Source: an uncultured Bacteroidales bacterium (GTDB taxonomy: Bacteria; Bacteroidota; Bacteroidia; Bacteroidales; Marinilabiliaceae). Taken from it: a stretch of 7,407 bases of DNA. The notes below the pieces were generated by a model. The model did not search any database and was not told where the DNA came from. It was given only the letters and a program-made list of their open reading frames with translations. Position numbers and translations under genes: made by a program. Each line of letters begins with the position of its first letter. The stretch's first letter is position 1. Location: contig CAKUVM010000065.1 in assembly GCA_934699135.1 (NCBI GenBank), positions 1 through 7,407 on the forward strand, written 5' to 3'. Below are positions 6,431 to 7,407 of the stretch, one piece after another.

Positions 6431-6438
6431 CAAAGTTA
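6431..6438 (-). promoter_or_regulatory. Candidate -7 promoter element of the ABC-F gene
   Basis: TAACTTTG on the minus strand (6438-6431) fully matches TAnnTTTG. A start near 6424 would give a leader of about 77 nt. There is no TTG at the 20-nt spacing, so the -33 element is weak or absent. The element abuts a 13-nt palindrome at 6438-6450. Confidence 0.45.
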
Positions 6439-6562
6439 CTAAATTTTAGTGAGATGCGGAGGTGAGTTGCGGACAATGGCGGCAATGTGTGGCGGAAGAC
6501 ATCGCGCCGGCGGGGTGTGGGCAGGGTGGTCGTGGCAAGACAGAACATTAATACAGAAAATC

Positions 6563-7174
6563 ATGATTTACGGCTACATCAGAGTAAGCAGTGACAAACA
6601 GACAGTTGAGAACCAACGTTTTGAGATTAATAACTTCTGCCAGCGCGAGGGCCTGGCCATTGACGGGTGGATCGAGGAGACCATAAGCGGCACCAAGGCC
6701 TACAACAAGCGCGAGCTGGGCAAATTGTTGAGGCGCATTGGCAAGGACGACCTGATAATATGCGCCGAGCTGTCGCGGCTGGGGCGTAACCTGTTTATGA
6801 TAATGGAGATTCTGAACATATGCATGACGAAGGAGTGCCGCGTCTGGACCATTAAGGACAATTATAGGCTGGGAGACGACATCCAGAGCAAGGTCTTGGC
6901 TTTCGCCTTTGGCCTGTCTGCCGAGATTGAGCGCAACCTCATCAGCCAGCGCACCAAAGAGGCCCTGGCGCGGCGGAGGGCCGAGGGCGTCACCTTGGGC
7001 AGGCCCAAGGGGCGGCGGAGCGCACCGGAGAAATATAAGCTCCACGGCAAGCGCACTCTCATTGAGGAGTTGCTAAAGGAGCGGGTGTCAAAGCGGAAGA
7101 TAGCCAAGCTGTGCCGCGTGGACCGCGGCACGCTTGACCGATACATCCGGCTTTTCTTGGAGGGGGTGGGGTGA
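6563..7174 (+). CDS. Serine recombinase (resolvase/invertase family, Mpi/Pin-like)
   Basis: This 203-aa protein has the small serine recombinase plan. The catalytic domain opens MIYGYIRVSSDKQTVENQ with the expected nucleophile Ser9 and Arg7. It continues with ETISGTKAYNKRELGKLL (39-56) and IICAELSRLGRN (65-76), with the conserved Arg72 and Arg75. The long dimerisation helix (about 108-137) contains FGLSAEIERNLISQRTKEAL. LGRPKG (145-150) marks the hinge to a C-terminal helix-turn-helix (about 165-196: IEELLKERVSKRKIAKLCRV and onward). It should cut and rejoin DNA at short dyad sites through a 5'-phosphoserine link, inverting or resolving segments. The size and start resemble the Bacteroides global promoter invertase Mpi. 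I chose ATG at 6563 because MIYGYIRVS is the family N-terminus; the frame open from 6449 adds 38 unrelated residues. I found no clear promoter or invertible site beside it, so it may act elsewhere in the genome. Confidence 0.92.
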   Translation: MIYGYIRVSSDKQTVENQRFEINNFCQREGLAIDGWIEETISGTKAYNKRELGKLLRRIGKDDLIICAELSRLGRNLFMIMEILNICMTKECRVWTIKDNYRLGDDIQSKVLAFAFGLSAEIERNLISQRTKEALARRRAEGVTLGRPKGRRSAPEKYKLHGKRTLIEELLKERVSKRKIAKLCRVDRGTLDRYIRLFLEGVG

Positions 7175-7278
7175 GCATGCAGGGTGTCTTCGCGCGTGCG
7201 CTCCGCCCCGCGTTTTTGCGCCGGGGAGTGCGTGTAGTCGCGTGGGGGGGGGAGTGGTGGCGTGTCAACGTGCGCTCG
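7175..7278. other. Convergent intergenic gap with imperfect hairpin and G9 run
   Basis: Between the recombinase stop and the stop of the opposing gene lies an imperfect GC-rich hairpin (about 7190-7232, loop TTTTT) with several G-T pairs. It is followed by a run of nine G (7244-7252). The hairpin could end either transcript, but no T run follows it on either strand. Confidence 0.35.
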
Positions 7279-7407
7279 TCATTTCTCGCACCCTTCATAA
7301 TAGTAGCTCTGCTCAATGCCCTTGAATATCACTTCGCGGTTCTCCGTGTCGGATGTGAGGTTTTGCGAGAGCAGATAACGCAACTCGAGGTCGTTGATTG
7401 GCGAGCG
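7279..7407 (-). CDS. C-terminal end of an unrecognised protein (partial at right edge)
   Basis: The minus strand reads without interruption from the right edge for 42 residues to TGA at 7281-7279. Pieces seen are SPINDLELRYLLSQNLTSD, then ENREVIFKGIEQ and a final YYYEGCEK. Its codons look normal and its direction is convergent with the recombinase. I do not recognise the family; the segment looks like a soluble, mostly helical C-terminus with no membrane stretch. A real gene is likely but the reading frame is short within this window. Confidence 0.55.
   Translation of the reverse strand, partial: RSPINDLELRYLLSQNLTSDTENREVIFKGIEQSYYYEGCEK

Noticed and set aside
6449..6562. N-terminal extension of the serine recombinase frame by 38 residues
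   Set aside because: The extension is unlike any resolvase N-terminus, whereas MIYGYIRVS at 6563 is the canonical family start.
1..7407. CRISPR array, insertion sequence or complete defence island
   Set aside because: I saw no regularly spaced direct repeats, no transposase with terminal repeats, and the only restriction-modification gene is a fragment.

Overview
The window looks like a chromosomal piece of a GC-rich member of the Bacteroidota, probably Bacteroidales. The intergenic regions carry the Bacteroidota -33/-7 promoter pattern (TTG, 20 nt, TAnnTTTG), there are no convincing Shine-Dalgarno sequences, and the genes are of Bacteroidales type: a LemA-TPM-TPM operon, a YbiT-like ABC-F ATPase with a degenerate second half, a succinyl/acetate-type CoA-transferase and an Mpi-like serine recombinase. 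I cannot fix the genus.

Layout from left to right. 1-540 (minus) holds the target-recognition part of a type IIG (Eco57I-like) restriction-modification enzyme. Its methyltransferase/nuclease half is absent, so it looks like a remnant; it runs off the left edge. 571-604 is a strong minus-strand terminator. 639-2516 (minus) is a tight three-gene operon: lemA lipoprotein, a small soluble TPM-domain protein, then a membrane TPM-domain protein with a glycine-rich tail. 2517-2787 is a divergent promoter region. 2788-4272 (plus) encodes an acetyl-CoA hydrolase/transferase-family CoA-transferase. 4273-4726 is a 454-bp gene-free stretch with a candidate ~150-nt small RNA (own promoter, strong terminator) and a large hairpin that ends the opposing gene. 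4727-6346 (minus) encodes the ABC-F ATPase. 6347-6562 is a second divergent region. 6563-7174 (plus) encodes a 203-aa serine recombinase of the invertase class. 7279-7407 (minus) is the C-terminal end of an unrecognised protein that continues past the right edge.

The lemA/TPM genes probably act together in the cell envelope. The CoA-transferase is a central fermentation enzyme and the ABC-F protein a translation factor; neither has a visible functional link to the other genes here. The restriction-modification remnant and the recombinase are the accessory parts. No complete new defence system is visible. The points most worth checking are the orphan TRD fragment with its sharp internal base-composition change, the candidate small RNA, the naturally EQ-like ABC-F protein with a six-codon leader ORF, and the DNA target of the recombinase.
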